Shown: positions 47,903 to 57,344, counted from the stretch's first letter. The stretch is DNA of 64,000 nt from Janthinobacterium sp. PAMC25594 (GCF_019443505.1 NZ_CP080377.1:3906001-3970000); one strand, 5' to 3'. A program made the numbers and translations. The notes: generated by a model from the sequence alone, not told the origin.

Positions 47903-48835
47903 TTATCGGGATGCGTCAAGGGTTTTAGCATCGCCTCCTTGCGCCATGACGCTGGCCGGCTGGCGCGCCAGTGCGATGAAGGCGCGCACGTAGTCGATGG
48001 CGGTGTCCGTCTCGCGTGCGCCCAGGAAGATCTGCTTGGCGATACCGCGCGCGCCCAGCCGCACCGGCACCACGTCCATCTTGGCTGCGTATTCTTCGAC
48101 CAGCCAGCGCGGCAGGGCGGCCACACCGCGGCCGCTGGCCACCATCTGCAGCATGATGTCGGTCGTTTCAATGGCTTTGTGGCGCTTGGGCGTGACACCG
48201 GCCGGCAAGAGGAATTGATTGTAAATATCCAGGCGCTCGATGTCCACGGGGTAGCTGATGAGCACTTCCTGAGTCAGTTGCTGCGGCTTCACATACGCCG
48301 CCGACGCCAGGGCATGGCCCTTGGCCACGACCAGCACCTGCTCATAGTCGAACACGGGTTCGAATGTCAGCCCCGGCTTGTACAGCGGGTCGGGCGTGAC
48401 CAGCAGGTCGATCTCGTAGCCGAACAGCGCGCCGATGCCGCCGAACTGGAACTTCTGCTTGACGTCCACATCCACATCGGGCCATGCGGCCAGATACGGA
48501 GAAACGATCTTGAGCAGCCACTGGTAGCAAGGGTGGCATTCCATGCCGATGCGCAACGCACCGCGCTCGCCCTGCGCGAATTGCCCCAGGCGCTCTTCGG
48601 CCAGGTCCAATTGCGGCAGCACCCGGTTCGCCACCGCCAGCAAGTACTGGCCGGCCTGCGTCAGGCGCAGGTTGCGCCCTTCGCGCAGCCAGACGTCGGT
48701 GCCCAGTTGCTGCTCCAGCTTCTTCATGCTGTGGCTCAGGGCCGACTGGGTCAGGTGCAGCACGCCTGCGGCGGCCGTCAACGAGCCTTGTTTTTCGACC
48801 TGCTGGACGATGCTGAGGTGGATGCGTTCAAGCAT
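47903..48835 (-). CDS. metR: LysR-family regulator, MetR-like
   Basis: This is a 310-residue protein. The N-terminal HTH (MLERIHLSIVQQVEKQGSLTAAAGVLHLTQSALSHSMKKLEQQLG) and effector domain resemble MetR, the homocysteine-responsive activator of methionine genes: ALRIGMECHPCYQWLLKIVSPYLAAWPDVDVDV is a MetR-type segment. It is divergent from the flavin reductase / MesX / MesD cluster, which makes a methionine-related role likely. The exact orthology to MetR is inferred. Confidence 0.82.
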   Translation of the reverse strand: MLERIHLSIVQQVEKQGSLTAAAGVLHLTQSALSHSMKKLEQQLGTDVWLREGRNLRLTQAGQYLLAVANRVLPQLDLAEERLGQFAQGERGALRIGMECHPCYQWLLKIVSPYLAAWPDVDVDVKQKFQFGGIGALFGYEIDLLVTPDPLYKPGLTFEPVFDYEQVLVVAKGHALASAAYVKPQQLTQEVLISYPVDIERLDIYNQFLLPAGVTPKRHKAIETTDIMLQMVASGRGVAALPRWLVEEYAAKMDVVPVRLGARGIAKQIFLGARETDTAIDYVRAFIALARQPASVMAQGGDAKTLDASR

Positions 48836-48845
48836 TGAAATGAGC

Positions 48846-48870
48846 CATATTCATGGATGTATGAAATATG
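48846..48870. promoter_or_regulatory. Candidate operator between the LysR gene and the mes cluster
   Basis: An imperfect inverted repeat, CATATTCAT (48846-48854) and ATGAAATATG (48861-48870), contains TGAA/TTCA half-sites as used by MetR proteins, though not at the enterobacterial spacing. It lies just upstream of the regulator start. Confidence 0.45.
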
Positions 48871-48950
48871 ACCATTATACTTCATCGATTCTCCCCGCTA
48901 TCATCCACTTCCTTGTTGCCGGCATTCTTCGCCCTCGCGCATCACTCCCT

Positions 48951-49541
48951 ATGAAAGCAAACATGACACGTCCACTGCGTCTAGTCGCCGTTTCCGGCGG
49001 CCTGCAACGCCCTTCCAAGGCGGCAGCCCTGGCAGAGCACCTGATGGACCTGATCGCCGACGAAGTGCTGTGCGAACAACGCCTGGTCGAACTGGGCCGG
49101 TTCGCACCGCATGCCGGCGCGACCTGGCGCTCGCAGCTGCCCGAGGCGGTGGAGCGGGAACTTGCGGCGGTCGAGCAAGCCGACATCCTGGTGGTGACCA
49201 CACCGGTCTATCGCGGTTCGTACACGGGACTGTTCAAGCACTTCTTCGACTTCATTCATCAGGACGCCCTGATCGACAAGCCGGTCTTGCTGGCTGCCAC
49301 CGGCGGCAGCGAGCGCCATGCCCTGATGATCGACCACCAGTTGCGGCCGCTGTTCAGCTTCTTCCAGGCGCGCACATTGCCGCTGGGCGTCTACGCGACC
49401 GACCAGGATTTCCTCGACTACCGTCTGCACAACGAGGCCCTGATCCAGCGGGCGACGCTGGCGGTGCAACGGGCATTGCCCTTGATCGGCTTGACGCGCC
49501 ATGCGCAATCTGCCACCGCTGAAGAGCTGGTCGCAGCCTGA
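48951..49541 (+). CDS. NAD(P)H-dependent FMN reductase (MsuE/SsuE family)
   Basis: This is a 196-residue flavodoxin-fold reductase; a second ATG lies at 48963. Family segments are LVAVSGGLQRPSKAAALAEHL (FMN phosphate site), ADILVVTTPVYRGSYTGLFKHFFDF and PVLLAATGGSERHALM. It would supply reduced flavin. Position directly before mesX and mesD matches reports that MesD-type methionine synthases occur with flavin reductases and need oxygen. MsuE-type reductases otherwise serve sulfonate monooxygenases, but no such enzyme is encoded here. Confidence 0.88.
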   Translation: MKANMTRPLRLVAVSGGLQRPSKAAALAEHLMDLIADEVLCEQRLVELGRFAPHAGATWRSQLPEAVERELAAVEQADILVVTTPVYRGSYTGLFKHFFDFIHQDALIDKPVLLAATGGSERHALMIDHQLRPLFSFFQARTLPLGVYATDQDFLDYRLHNEALIQRATLAVQRALPLIGLTRHAQSATAEELVAA

Positions 49542-49608
49542 TACGCATCAGCACGGTCACGATAAAGAACACATTCATATTTCGCAGAAATCAGGACAGC
49601 AGATCATC

Positions 49609-50589
49609 ATGAGCCAAGATTTTGTATTCAGCATCAAGAGCATTGTTTTCGATGAAAACTATCATCCATCGGACAATACGCGCCTGACCACCAACTTTGC
49701 CAATCTGGCCAGGGGAAAGAGCCGCCAGGAGAACTTGCGCAACACCCTGAAAATGATCGCCAATCGCTTCAACAACCTGGCGCATTGGGACAACCCGAAG
49801 GCAGACCGTTATTCTGTCGAACTCGAAATCATTTCCGTCGAATTGAATATTGATGTCGCAGGCGGCAACATCCCATTGATCGAGATATTGAAGCCGAATA
49901 TTCTGGATAAAAAAACGGGAGAGCGCATCGACGGCATTGCCGGTAATAACTTCTCCTCTTACGTGCGCGATTACGACTTCAGCGTGCTGCTGGCAGAGCA
50001 CAACAATAATACATCCGCATTCAGTGCACCCGATGATTTTGGCGACTTTCATGGCAAGCTGTTCAAACACTTTGTCAATTCAACTACTTACAAAGAACGC
50101 TACAGCAAGCCGCCGGTGATCTGCATCAGTGTATCGAGCAGCAAGACCTATCAGCGCACGGAAAATCAGCACCCCATCCTGGGCGTCGAGTATCAACAAA
50201 ATGAATTTTCCCCGACGGATGCCTATTTCGAAAAAATGGGCATGCAAGTGCGCTATTTCATGCCGCCAAACAGCGCCGCACCGCTGGCGTTTTATTTTAT
50301 CGGCGACCTGCTGGGTGACTACAGCAATCTTGAGCTGATCGGCACCATCAGCACGATGGAGACATTCCAAAAGATCTACCGGCCCGAAATTTACAACGCC
50401 AATTCTGCGGCGGGAAGACTTTATCAGCCCAGCCTGAAGAACCAGGATTATTCGTTGACGCAAATTGTCTATGACCGGGAAGAGCGCAGCCAGCTGGCAG
50501 TCAAGCAGGGCAAATATACGGAAGAGCACTTCATCAAGCCATACAAGCATATTCTTGAACAATGGGCTGCGACCACGCTCTCTGCTTAA
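49609..50589 (+). CDS. mesX: MesX (DUF1852), partner of the folate-independent methionine synthase
   Basis: This 326-residue protein starts at the ATG at 49609, after AGGAC. It is a full-length DUF1852 protein without signal peptide or membrane segments (MSQDFVFSIKSIVFDENYHPSDNTRLTTNFANLARG...). Family knowledge: DUF1852/MesX is required together with the core-MetE protein MesD for methionine synthesis in Acinetobacter-type systems. Its chemical role is not settled. It sits between a flavin reductase and mesD on the same strand, 24 bases before mesD. Confidence 0.9.
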   Translation: MSQDFVFSIKSIVFDENYHPSDNTRLTTNFANLARGKSRQENLRNTLKMIANRFNNLAHWDNPKADRYSVELEIISVELNIDVAGGNIPLIEILKPNILDKKTGERIDGIAGNNFSSYVRDYDFSVLLAEHNNNTSAFSAPDDFGDFHGKLFKHFVNSTTYKERYSKPPVICISVSSSKTYQRTENQHPILGVEYQQNEFSPTDAYFEKMGMQVRYFMPPNSAAPLAFYFIGDLLGDYSNLELIGTISTMETFQKIYRPEIYNANSAAGRLYQPSLKNQDYSLTQIVYDREERSQLAVKQGKYTEEHFIKPYKHILEQWAATTLSA

Positions 50590-50613
50590 TCAACATACAC
50601 GACATTACTGATC

Positions 50614-51639
50614 ATGAAAAAATTATTGCCTACATCCACTGCCGGCAGCTTGCCCAAACCTTCCTGGCTGGCGCAGCCTGAAAAACTCTGGTCGCCCTGG
50701 AAATTGCAGGACGAGGAATTGATTGAGGGCAAACAAGATGCTTTACGTTTGTCACTGCAGGAACAGCAGCAGGCAGGCATCGATATCGTCAGTGACGGCG
50801 AGCAAACCCGCCAGCATTTCGTCACCACGTTTATCGAGCATCTGAGCGGAGTCGATTTTGACAAGCGCGAGACCGTCAGAATTCGTGACCGCTACGATGC
50901 GAGTGTGCCGACCGTCGTGGGCGCCGTGAGCCGCACCAAGCCGGTGTTTGTGGAAGACGCCAAATTCTTACGCCAGCAAACCACGCAGCCGATCAAATGG
51001 GCCCTGCCGGGTCCCATGACGATGATCGATACGCTGTACGACAGCCATTATAAAAGCCGCGAAAAACTGGCCTGGGAATTCGCCAAGATCCTCAATCAGG
51101 AAGCCAGGGAACTGGAGGCGGCCGGCGTCGACATCATCCAGTTTGACGAACCCGCATTCAATGTGTTCTTTGATGAAGTCAATGATTGGGGGATTGCCAC
51201 GCTGGAAAGGGCGATCGAGGGGCTCAAATGCGAAACGGCCGTGCATATTTGCTATGGCTACGGCATCAAGGCCAATACGGACTGGAAAAATACGCTGGGC
51301 TCCGAGTGGCGCCAATATGAGGAATCGTTCCCCAAGCTGCAGCAATCGAATATCGACATCATCTCGCTGGAATGCCACAACTCGCGCGTGCCCATCGACC
51401 TGATTGAACTCATACGCGGCAAAAAAGTGATGGTCGGCGCCATCGACGTGGCAAGCAATACCATAGAAACACCGGAGGAAGTGGCCGACACCCTGCGCAA
51501 AGCGCTGCGCTTTGTCGATGCCGACAAGCTCTATCCGAGCACCAACTGCGGCATGGCGCCCTTGTCTCGTCGGGTGGCAAGAGGGAAATTGCATGCGCTC
51601 AGTGCCGGCGCGGAAATCATCCGACGAGAAATCTCCTAG
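50614..51639 (+). CDS. mesD: MesD, core-MetE folate-independent methionine synthase
   Basis: This is a 341-residue protein equal to the C-terminal catalytic half of MetE, without the N-terminal folate-interacting half. The zinc site is complete: His211 and Cys213 (VHICYG), Glu253 (SLECHN) and Cys312 (TNCGMAPLS); the homocysteine-binding FDEP is at 177-180. The enzyme should methylate homocysteine using a non-folate methyl donor. With mesX and a flavin reductase upstream it fits the oxygen-dependent MesD family. A terminator follows. Confidence 0.93.
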   Translation: MKKLLPTSTAGSLPKPSWLAQPEKLWSPWKLQDEELIEGKQDALRLSLQEQQQAGIDIVSDGEQTRQHFVTTFIEHLSGVDFDKRETVRIRDRYDASVPTVVGAVSRTKPVFVEDAKFLRQQTTQPIKWALPGPMTMIDTLYDSHYKSREKLAWEFAKILNQEARELEAAGVDIIQFDEPAFNVFFDEVNDWGIATLERAIEGLKCETAVHICYGYGIKANTDWKNTLGSEWRQYEESFPKLQQSNIDIISLECHNSRVPIDLIELIRGKKVMVGAIDVASNTIETPEEVADTLRKALRFVDADKLYPSTNCGMAPLSRRVARGKLHALSAGAEIIRREIS

Positions 51640-51706
51640 CAGGCTGGGGACATACCGAATAGGTGAGTTTTACCTTGCCGTAACAGGAAGCAGACTATGC
51701 TGCATG

Positions 51707-51743
51707 ACGCCACAGGCACCGGCAGGTGTCCGTGGCGTTTTTA
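51707..51743 (+). terminator. Terminator of the mes cluster
   Basis: ACGCCAC (51707-51713) pairs with GTGGCGT (51732-51738), with further GGCACC/GGTGTC pairing inside, then a T-run. Confidence 0.8.
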
Positions 51744-51751
51744 TTGCGGTC

Positions 51752-53431
51752 TTAGAATTCTTCCCAGTCGGATGACGCCGTTGCTGCCGGTGCAGCTTTT
51801 TTGGCGGCCGGCACGCGCAGGGCGACGGCTTGCTGGCGCGGTACGGTTGTCGCGGCGATTGCCGGCTTGCTTGCCGACGCGCCGGCTTCCAGTTTGAACG
51901 CGCTCACCACCTGCGCCAGGGTGGCCGCCTGCTCCTGCATGGCGGCGGCGGCGGCCGCCGATTCCTCCACCAGGGCCGCGTTTTGCTGGGTGACGTTGTC
52001 CATCTCGCTGATGGCCTGGTTGATTTGCTCGATGCCTGCCGTCTGTTCCGCGCTGGCCGAGGTGATTTCTTGCATGATGTCGGTAACGCGGCGCACGCTG
52101 TCGACCAGGTCGTGCATGGTGCTGCCGGCCTGGTGCACGAGCTCGCTGCCGGCCGCCACGCTCCGGGTCGAGTCGTCGATCAGGGTCTTGATTTCCTTGG
52201 CTGCGGCAGCCGAGCGGTGCGCCAGGCTGCGCACCTCCGTGGCCACGACGGCGAAGCCGCGGCCCTGTTCCCCTGCGCGCGCCGCTTCCACGGCCGCGTT
52301 CAAGGCCAGAATGTTGGTCTGGAAGGCGATGCCATCGATGACGCCGATGATGTCGGCAATTTTATTTGACGAGGCGTCGATTTGCCGCATCGTCGCCACC
52401 ACTTGCGCGATGACGGCGCCGCCGCGCTGCGCCACGCCGGAGGCCGTGTCGGCCAGCACGTGCGCCTGGCGCGCATTGTCGGCATTCTGCTTGACGGTCG
52501 AGGTCAGCTCTTCCATGGATGAAGCCGTCTCTTCCAGCGAACTGGCTTGCTGCTCCGTGCGCGCAGACAGGTCCAGGCTGCCCGCCGCCACTTCGGAGGA
52601 GGCCGCAGCGATCGTTTCCGTGCCGGCGCGCACCGTGCCCACCGTGTGCGCCAGGTTGTCGTTCATGCGCTTGAGCGCCTGCAATAGTTGCCCCATTTCA
52701 TCGCGCGACTGCACGGTGATCTGGCTGCGCAAATCGCCTGCTGCCACCGTGTTGGCCACCTGCAGCGCCGTGGCGACGGGACCGGTGATCGAGCGCGTGA
52801 TGCCATACGCCAAGGCCGCCGCGATGGCCAAGGCCGCCAGCGACATGCCGATCAGCAAGGTGCGCGTGTTGGCGTAGGTGGTGTTGGCGTTGTCGCCCGC
52901 CGTGTTGGCCAGGGTGTTTTGTAAACTGATTTGTTCAGCAATCAACTGCTTGTAGACGAGTAAGACGGGGCGCAGCTGGCCGTACAGATAGGCGCTGCTG
53001 TCGTCCGGCGTACCGCTTTTGATCAGTTCCAGCAGCACCTCCTGCCCCTGTGCGTAGCGCGTGTTGGCGTCGTTCATCTTGGCCAGCAAGGCGCGCTCGC
53101 GCTCGGAATCGAGCATGCTGGCGAGCTTGACGAGATTGCCGGCCGCCGCCTGGCGCGCGGCCAGGATGGCGTCGGTCTGCTTGCGCTGGTCGGCGGGATC
53201 GGCGCTGAGCATCATGTTGCGCAGGGCAATGGCGATGTCGTTGATGTTGGCTGACACGCTGTTGGCGAGCTCGATCTTGGGCATGCTGTCATGCACGATA
53301 TGGCCGGTGCCCTGGTTGATCTTGCCCAGCATGGCAATGCCCAGGCAGGAAATGATAAGCAGCATGGCGCCGATGGCGGCAAAGCCCACGGCAAGGCGTG
53401 TGCCGATGGTCAGGTGGGATAAAAACTTCAT
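51752..53431 (-). CDS. Methyl-accepting chemotaxis protein (4HB-MCP type)
   Basis: This 559-residue chemoreceptor starts at 53431 (MKFLSHLTIGTRLAVGFAAIGAMLLIISCLG); the open frame extends further upstream without typical sequence. TM1 is about 10-32, a periplasmic four-helix bundle about 33-190, and TM2 about 192-212, followed by HAMP (TRSITGPVATALQVANTVAAGDL) and the signalling hairpin ([35 protein letters not shown]). The last residues DWEEF form the C-terminal pentapeptide that tethers CheR/CheB. The ligand is unknown. Confidence 0.94.
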   Translation of the reverse strand: MKFLSHLTIGTRLAVGFAAIGAMLLIISCLGIAMLGKINQGTGHIVHDSMPKIELANSVSANINDIAIALRNMMLSADPADQRKQTDAILAARQAAAGNLVKLASMLDSERERALLAKMNDANTRYAQGQEVLLELIKSGTPDDSSAYLYGQLRPVLLVYKQLIAEQISLQNTLANTAGDNANTTYANTRTLLIGMSLAALAIAAALAYGITRSITGPVATALQVANTVAAGDLRSQITVQSRDEMGQLLQALKRMNDNLAHTVGTVRAGTETIAAASSEVAAGSLDLSARTEQQASSLEETASSMEELTSTVKQNADNARQAHVLADTASGVAQRGGAVIAQVVATMRQIDASSNKIADIIGVIDGIAFQTNILALNAAVEAARAGEQGRGFAVVATEVRSLAHRSAAAAKEIKTLIDDSTRSVAAGSELVHQAGSTMHDLVDSVRRVTDIMQEITSASAEQTAGIEQINQAISEMDNVTQQNAALVEESAAAAAAMQEQAATLAQVVSAFKLEAGASASKPAIAATTVPRQQAVALRVPAAKKAAPAATASSDWEEF

Positions 53432-53699
53432 GGCTGTCTCGATACGGAGGGAATGGTGAAAAGGTCGGCGGCGTGCAGAGGGCTGCCGCGCCGCCAAGCG
53501 GACGACGATCCTAGACCTTTTTGAATGATATTTCCATAGGGCAATATGCCTAGTCGCGCCTGGGGGCACACGCCAGTTCCGCTTATCCTGCGGCTTGCCG
53601 GTGTTTTCAGCTATATTGACAGGCACCCGCCGGGTGGCGCGCCATGAGCGGCGCCGCTGCCAATCCGGCCGTTTTTCTCATTTTCAGCCATAGGTCCGC

Positions 53700-56141
53700 A
53701 TGACTTCTTTCCGTCTCCGTTTTCCCCCCTTCCTGCTGCCGCTGCTATTGACCCTGCTGCTGGCGTGCTCGCTGGCCGCGCCACCGGCCTGGTCGCAGCC
53801 CGTCGACGATGCCGCCACGGCCGACCAGCGCCTCGACGGCTTGCGCAAGCAAATTACGACCATCCAGAAGGCGCTCGATGGCGAGGCTGATCTCGATGAC
53901 GCGACCCTGTCGCAGATGCGCGCCGATGCGCTGGCGGCCAGCGCCGAGGCGGACAAGGTGGCCGATGCGCTCGCGCCCACGCTCGCCAGCGTGCAGGCGC
54001 GGCTGGCCGAGCTGGGCAAGCCGGCGGCGGGTACGAAAGATGCCCCTGACGTGGCGGCGCAGCGCAGCCAGCTGGACCGCACCAGCAGCGCGCTCGATGC
54101 GCAGGTAAAACTGGCGCGCTTGCTGGCCGTGGAAGCGACGCAGGCGTCGGAACAGGTGTCGACGGCGCGCCGCGCGCAGCTGCAGGCGCGCCTGGGCGAG
54201 CGCACGGCATCGATTTTGGCCGGTTCGTTCTGGAAACAGCTGCATGCCGAATTGCCGCAGAATCTGCAGCGCCTGCGGGCGCTGGAGCTGGAATTGGCCG
54301 ACGCGGCACGCGCCACGCCGTGGTCGGCCTGGGGCGGCTTGCTGGCCGGCATCGTGGCCGTGATCGGCGCCAGCGTCTGGGCTTCGCGTTATCTGCTGGT
54401 GCTCACGGCCACGCGCGTGCCGCATGGCCGCTTGCGCCGTTCGCTGCATGCGCTGGCCGTGCTGGTGCTGGCGGCGGCCACGCCGGGGCTGGTGGCCGAA
54501 TTGCTGGCCATGGGCTTGCGCTGGGATGGCGGCCTGTCCGAAAAAACCTCGACTTTCCTCAGCAGCTTGATCGGCATCATCTGTTTTGCCGGTTTTACGG
54601 CGGGCCTGGGCCACGCGCTGCTGTCGCCCTGGCGCGTATCGTGGCGTTTGCTGCCGCTGCCCGACGCGCTGGCGCACCGCTTGCGCCATTTTCCCTGGAT
54701 GTTTTCCTTCATCGTGGTGCTGGTGTGGGCCACGGAACGCGTCACCATCGTCATCAATGCGGGCCTGTCCACGGCCGTGGCCGTCAATTGCATCGTCGCC
54801 CTGGTGATGAGCACGACCATCGCCTATGGCTTGATGCGCGCCGAGCGCTGCTGGCGCCTGTTGCGCGAGGCCGATCCCGCCACCCTGGTCACGCCGCTGT
54901 GGCTGCGTTGCGTCACGGTGCTGCTGTGGCTGGCGCTGGCGTCCAGCGTCATCAGTTTGCTGGTCGGCTATGTGGCCTTCGGCAGTTTTATCGCCAAGCA
55001 AATCGCCTGGGTCATCGTGGTGGTGGGCAGCACGTACCTGCTGACGGTGCTGGTCGATGATATCTGCATGTTGCTGGCGTCCACGCCGCCGCCGCCGGAT
55101 GCCGCCCATCCTGTGCTGGCCACGCCCAAGGCGCGCGACCAGGCGGCCGTGCTGCTGTCGGGCATCGGCCGCGCCATCGTCGTGCTGCTGGCGCTGATGC
55201 TGCTGCTGGCGCCGTTCGGCGAGGGGCCGGGCGAGCTGTTCCAGCGGGTCGGCAAGCTGCAGGATGGCCTGGCCATCGGCGAGGTGGCGATCCGCCCGTC
55301 CGCCCTGATCCAGGCCCTGCTGGTGCTGGTCGTCGGCTTTGTGGCGCTGGGTCTGTTCAAGCGCTGGCTGCAAAACAGTTATTTGCCGACCACCAATCTC
55401 GATACGGGCATGCAAGTGTCGTTCATCACGCTGTTCGGCTATATCGGCGGCGTGCTGGCCGTGGCGCTGGCCCTGTCGGCGGCCGGCATCGGCCTGGAAC
55501 GCATCGCATGGGTGGCGTCGGCCTTATCGGTGGGTATCGGTTTCGGCTTGCAGGCGGTGGTGCAGAATTTCGTCTCCGGCCTGATTCTATTGGCCGAGCG
55601 CCCTGTAAAAGTGGGCGACTGGGTGTCATTGGGCGGCGTGGAGGGCGACATTCGCCGCATCAATGTGCGCGCCACGGAAATTCAGCTGAGCGACCGTTCG
55701 ACGGTGATCGTGCCGAACTCGGAATTCATCACCAAGACGGTGCGCAACGTGACCTTGGCCAATCCGCTGGGCCTGGTGCAAGTCAAGCTGCCGCTGCCGC
55801 TGGGCACGGATGCGCAGGCGGCGCGCGCGCTGATCCTGTCCGTTTTTGTCGACAATTCCGACGTGCTCGACACGCCGGCGCCCAGCGTGCAGCTCGACGG
55901 CATCGACAATGGCCTGTTGCTGTTCAACGCCACCGGCTATGCCTCGTCGCCGCGCCTGACGTCGGGCATCCGCAGCGCCCTGCTGTTCGAGCTGCTCAAG
56001 CGCCTGGACGAGGCGCATATCGCGATTGCCAAGCCCAGCACGATGGTGCTGAGCACCGTGCCGGCGCAGCCCGAGGCGCCGCTGATCCCGGCGGTGGCGC
56101 CGACGGCGTCCCCCGCCCCCGTGCCGCCGCTGACGAGCTAG
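53700..56141 (+). CDS. MscS-family mechanosensitive channel with DUF3772 domain
   Basis: This is an 813-residue inner-membrane protein. A signal peptide (LPLLLTLLLACSLAAPPAWS) precedes a periplasmic coiled-coil DUF3772 domain (about 40-200). Around ten transmembrane helices follow, then the MscS pore and beta domain: GIGFGLQAVVQNFVSGLILLAERPVKVGDWVSLGG and RSTVIVPNSEFITKTVRNVT. Large MscS-like proteins of this layout release solutes under hypo-osmotic stress. It ends with a Pro/Ala-rich tail. Confidence 0.92.
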   Translation: MTSFRLRFPPFLLPLLLTLLLACSLAAPPAWSQPVDDAATADQRLDGLRKQITTIQKALDGEADLDDATLSQMRADALAASAEADKVADALAPTLASVQARLAELGKPAAGTKDAPDVAAQRSQLDRTSSALDAQVKLARLLAVEATQASEQVSTARRAQLQARLGERTASILAGSFWKQLHAELPQNLQRLRALELELADAARATPWSAWGGLLAGIVAVIGASVWASRYLLVLTATRVPHGRLRRSLHALAVLVLAAATPGLVAELLAMGLRWDGGLSEKTSTFLSSLIGIICFAGFTAGLGHALLSPWRVSWRLLPLPDALAHRLRHFPWMFSFIVVLVWATERVTIVINAGLSTAVAVNCIVALVMSTTIAYGLMRAERCWRLLREADPATLVTPLWLRCVTVLLWLALASSVISLLVGYVAFGSFIAKQIAWVIVVVGSTYLLTVLVDDICMLLASTPPPPDAAHPVLATPKARDQAAVLLSGIGRAIVVLLALMLLLAPFGEGPGELFQRVGKLQDGLAIGEVAIRPSALIQALLVLVVGFVALGLFKRWLQNSYLPTTNLDTGMQVSFITLFGYIGGVLAVALALSAAGIGLERIAWVASALSVGIGFGLQAVVQNFVSGLILLAERPVKVGDWVSLGGVEGDIRRINVRATEIQLSDRSTVIVPNSEFITKTVRNVTLANPLGLVQVKLPLPLGTDAQAARALILSVFVDNSDVLDTPAPSVQLDGIDNGLLLFNATGYASSPRLTSGIRSALLFELLKRLDEAHIAIAKPSTMVLSTVPAQPEAPLIPAVAPTASPAPVPPLTS

Positions 56142-56151
56142 TCGGCACAAG

Positions 56152-56640
56152 TCAGCGCACGGTCGACCACAGCAGCGCCGCCAGGTACAGGCCGATGCCG
56201 AACGCCGTGTGGGCCATCAGGCTGCGCCGGCGGGCGGCGGTCGGATGCGGCGTCTTGCGGGCGGCCAGGCCGGCGCCTATGCCCGGCTGCAAGATGCAAA
56301 ACGGCGCGGCCACGCTCACCAGGCCCGCCAGCAGCGCCGGCGCGAACGTCGGCTGGCGCACCCACTCCTGTCCCACCAGCGCCAGCAGCACGGCCGCAAA
56401 CAGCACGCCGATCACGTAATGGGCGGTCCAGCCCAGGATCGCTTCATCGCGCACGGGCGCCGCCTGGGCGATGTTGACGTGGCTCAAGGTGCCGCGTGGC
56501 AGATGGCCCAGCCAGCGTCCTACCATCGCCATGTTCAGCGAGGGGATGCACCAGAAGCGTTTCAAGGCCACCGCCCACACATCCATCACCGCCGTCGCGC
56601 CCACGCCGATCGCCAGGGCATCGAGCCAGAGTATTTGCAT
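56152..56640 (-). CDS. DUF2938 family membrane protein
   Basis: This 162-residue protein starts at 56640 (MQILWLDALAIGVGATAVMDVWAVALKRF), preceded by TAGGAG. It has four hydrophobic segments and the DUF2938 pattern NMAMVGRWLGHLPRGTLSHVNIAQA...AILGWTAHYVIGVLFAAVLLALVG. Function is unknown; members often sit beside sulfur-related ArsR/rhodanese genes. It is divergent from the ArsR-rhodanese gene across a perfect inverted repeat, so it is the likely target. Confidence 0.88.
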   Translation of the reverse strand: MQILWLDALAIGVGATAVMDVWAVALKRFWCIPSLNMAMVGRWLGHLPRGTLSHVNIAQAAPVRDEAILGWTAHYVIGVLFAAVLLALVGQEWVRQPTFAPALLAGLVSVAAPFCILQPGIGAGLAARKTPHPTAARRRSLMAHTAFGIGLYLAALLWSTVR

Positions 56641-56650
56641 TACCGCTCCT

Positions 56651-56676
56651 AACATTCAATTAATTGCTTGAATGTT
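56651..56676. promoter_or_regulatory. Operator between DUF2938 and ArsR-rhodanese genes
   Basis: The perfect inverted repeat AACATTCAA (56651-56659) / TTGAATGTT (56668-56676), separated by eight bases, is centred in the 59-bp divergent gap. It has the size and symmetry of ArsR-family operators. Confidence 0.8.
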
Positions 56677-56699
56677 ATAAGGGTGCTAGCATCGTGTCA

Positions 56700-57344
56700 A
56701 TGAAAAATGCTGATATTGAATTGCTTGCCGGTTCCGCCGCGTTTGCCCATATTTTAGGCAGTGCGCCGCGTCTGCACCTGCTCGGGCAGATCGCGCACGG
56801 TGAATTTGCGGTGGAGCAGCTGGTGGAGTTGACGGGCCTGTCCGTGGCAAATACCTCGCAGCATTTGCAGCAGTTGCGGCGCGCTGGCTTCGTGCAGGCG
56901 CGCCGCGACGGCAAGCGCGTGCTGTACCGGCTCGGCAGTGGCCCCATCGTGCAACTGCTGGCTGCGCTGGAGCTGTATGCGCAGCATCAGCGCAGCGAAT
57001 TGCAGGCGCTGAGCCGGGGCGACCACGTGGAAGCGATCACGGGCGACGAGTTGCTGGCGCGCTTGCAGGAAGCCAGCATCACCGTGCTCGACGTGCGTCC
57101 CGCGCAGGAATTTGCCGCCGGGCACTTGCCCGGTGCGATCAATATTCCCTTTGAAGACTTGCAGCGCCGCTTGGGCGAGTTGCCCGCGAACGCAGAAATT
57201 GCCGCCTACTGCCGCGGCCCGTATTGCGTGCTGTCCGTGCAAGCCGTGGCGGCCCTGCGCCAGCACGGCTTGCCTGCGCGCCGTCTCGGCAGCGGCTACG
57301 ACGCCTGGCAGGCGGCCGGCTTGCCTGTCGTGAAGGCGGCGTGA
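56700..57344 (+). CDS. ArsR-family regulator fused to a rhodanese domain
   Basis: This 214-residue protein starts at the ATG at 56700. The N-terminal winged HTH (about 20-80, ELTGLSVANTSQHLQQLRRAGFVQARRDGKRVLYRL) is followed by a rhodanese domain (about 108-210). The rhodanese active Cys171 lies in YCRGPYC, with a second Cys176. The fusion suggests that sulfane sulfur (persulfide) on the rhodanese is sensed and relayed to DNA binding. Its stop overlaps the next start (TGATG), so it is coupled to the DfsB-like gene. Confidence 0.92.
   Translation: MKNADIELLAGSAAFAHILGSAPRLHLLGQIAHGEFAVEQLVELTGLSVANTSQHLQQLRRAGFVQARRDGKRVLYRLGSGPIVQLLAALELYAQHQRSELQALSRGDHVEAITGDELLARLQEASITVLDVRPAQEFAAGHLPGAINIPFEDLQRRLGELPANAEIAAYCRGPYCVLSVQAVAALRQHGLPARRLGSGYDAWQAAGLPVVKAA

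Noticed and set aside
53745..55415. Minus-strand open frame of 556 codons over the MscS-family gene
   Set aside because: Gln/Arg/His-rich shadow. The plus-strand frame encodes a clear MscS protein.
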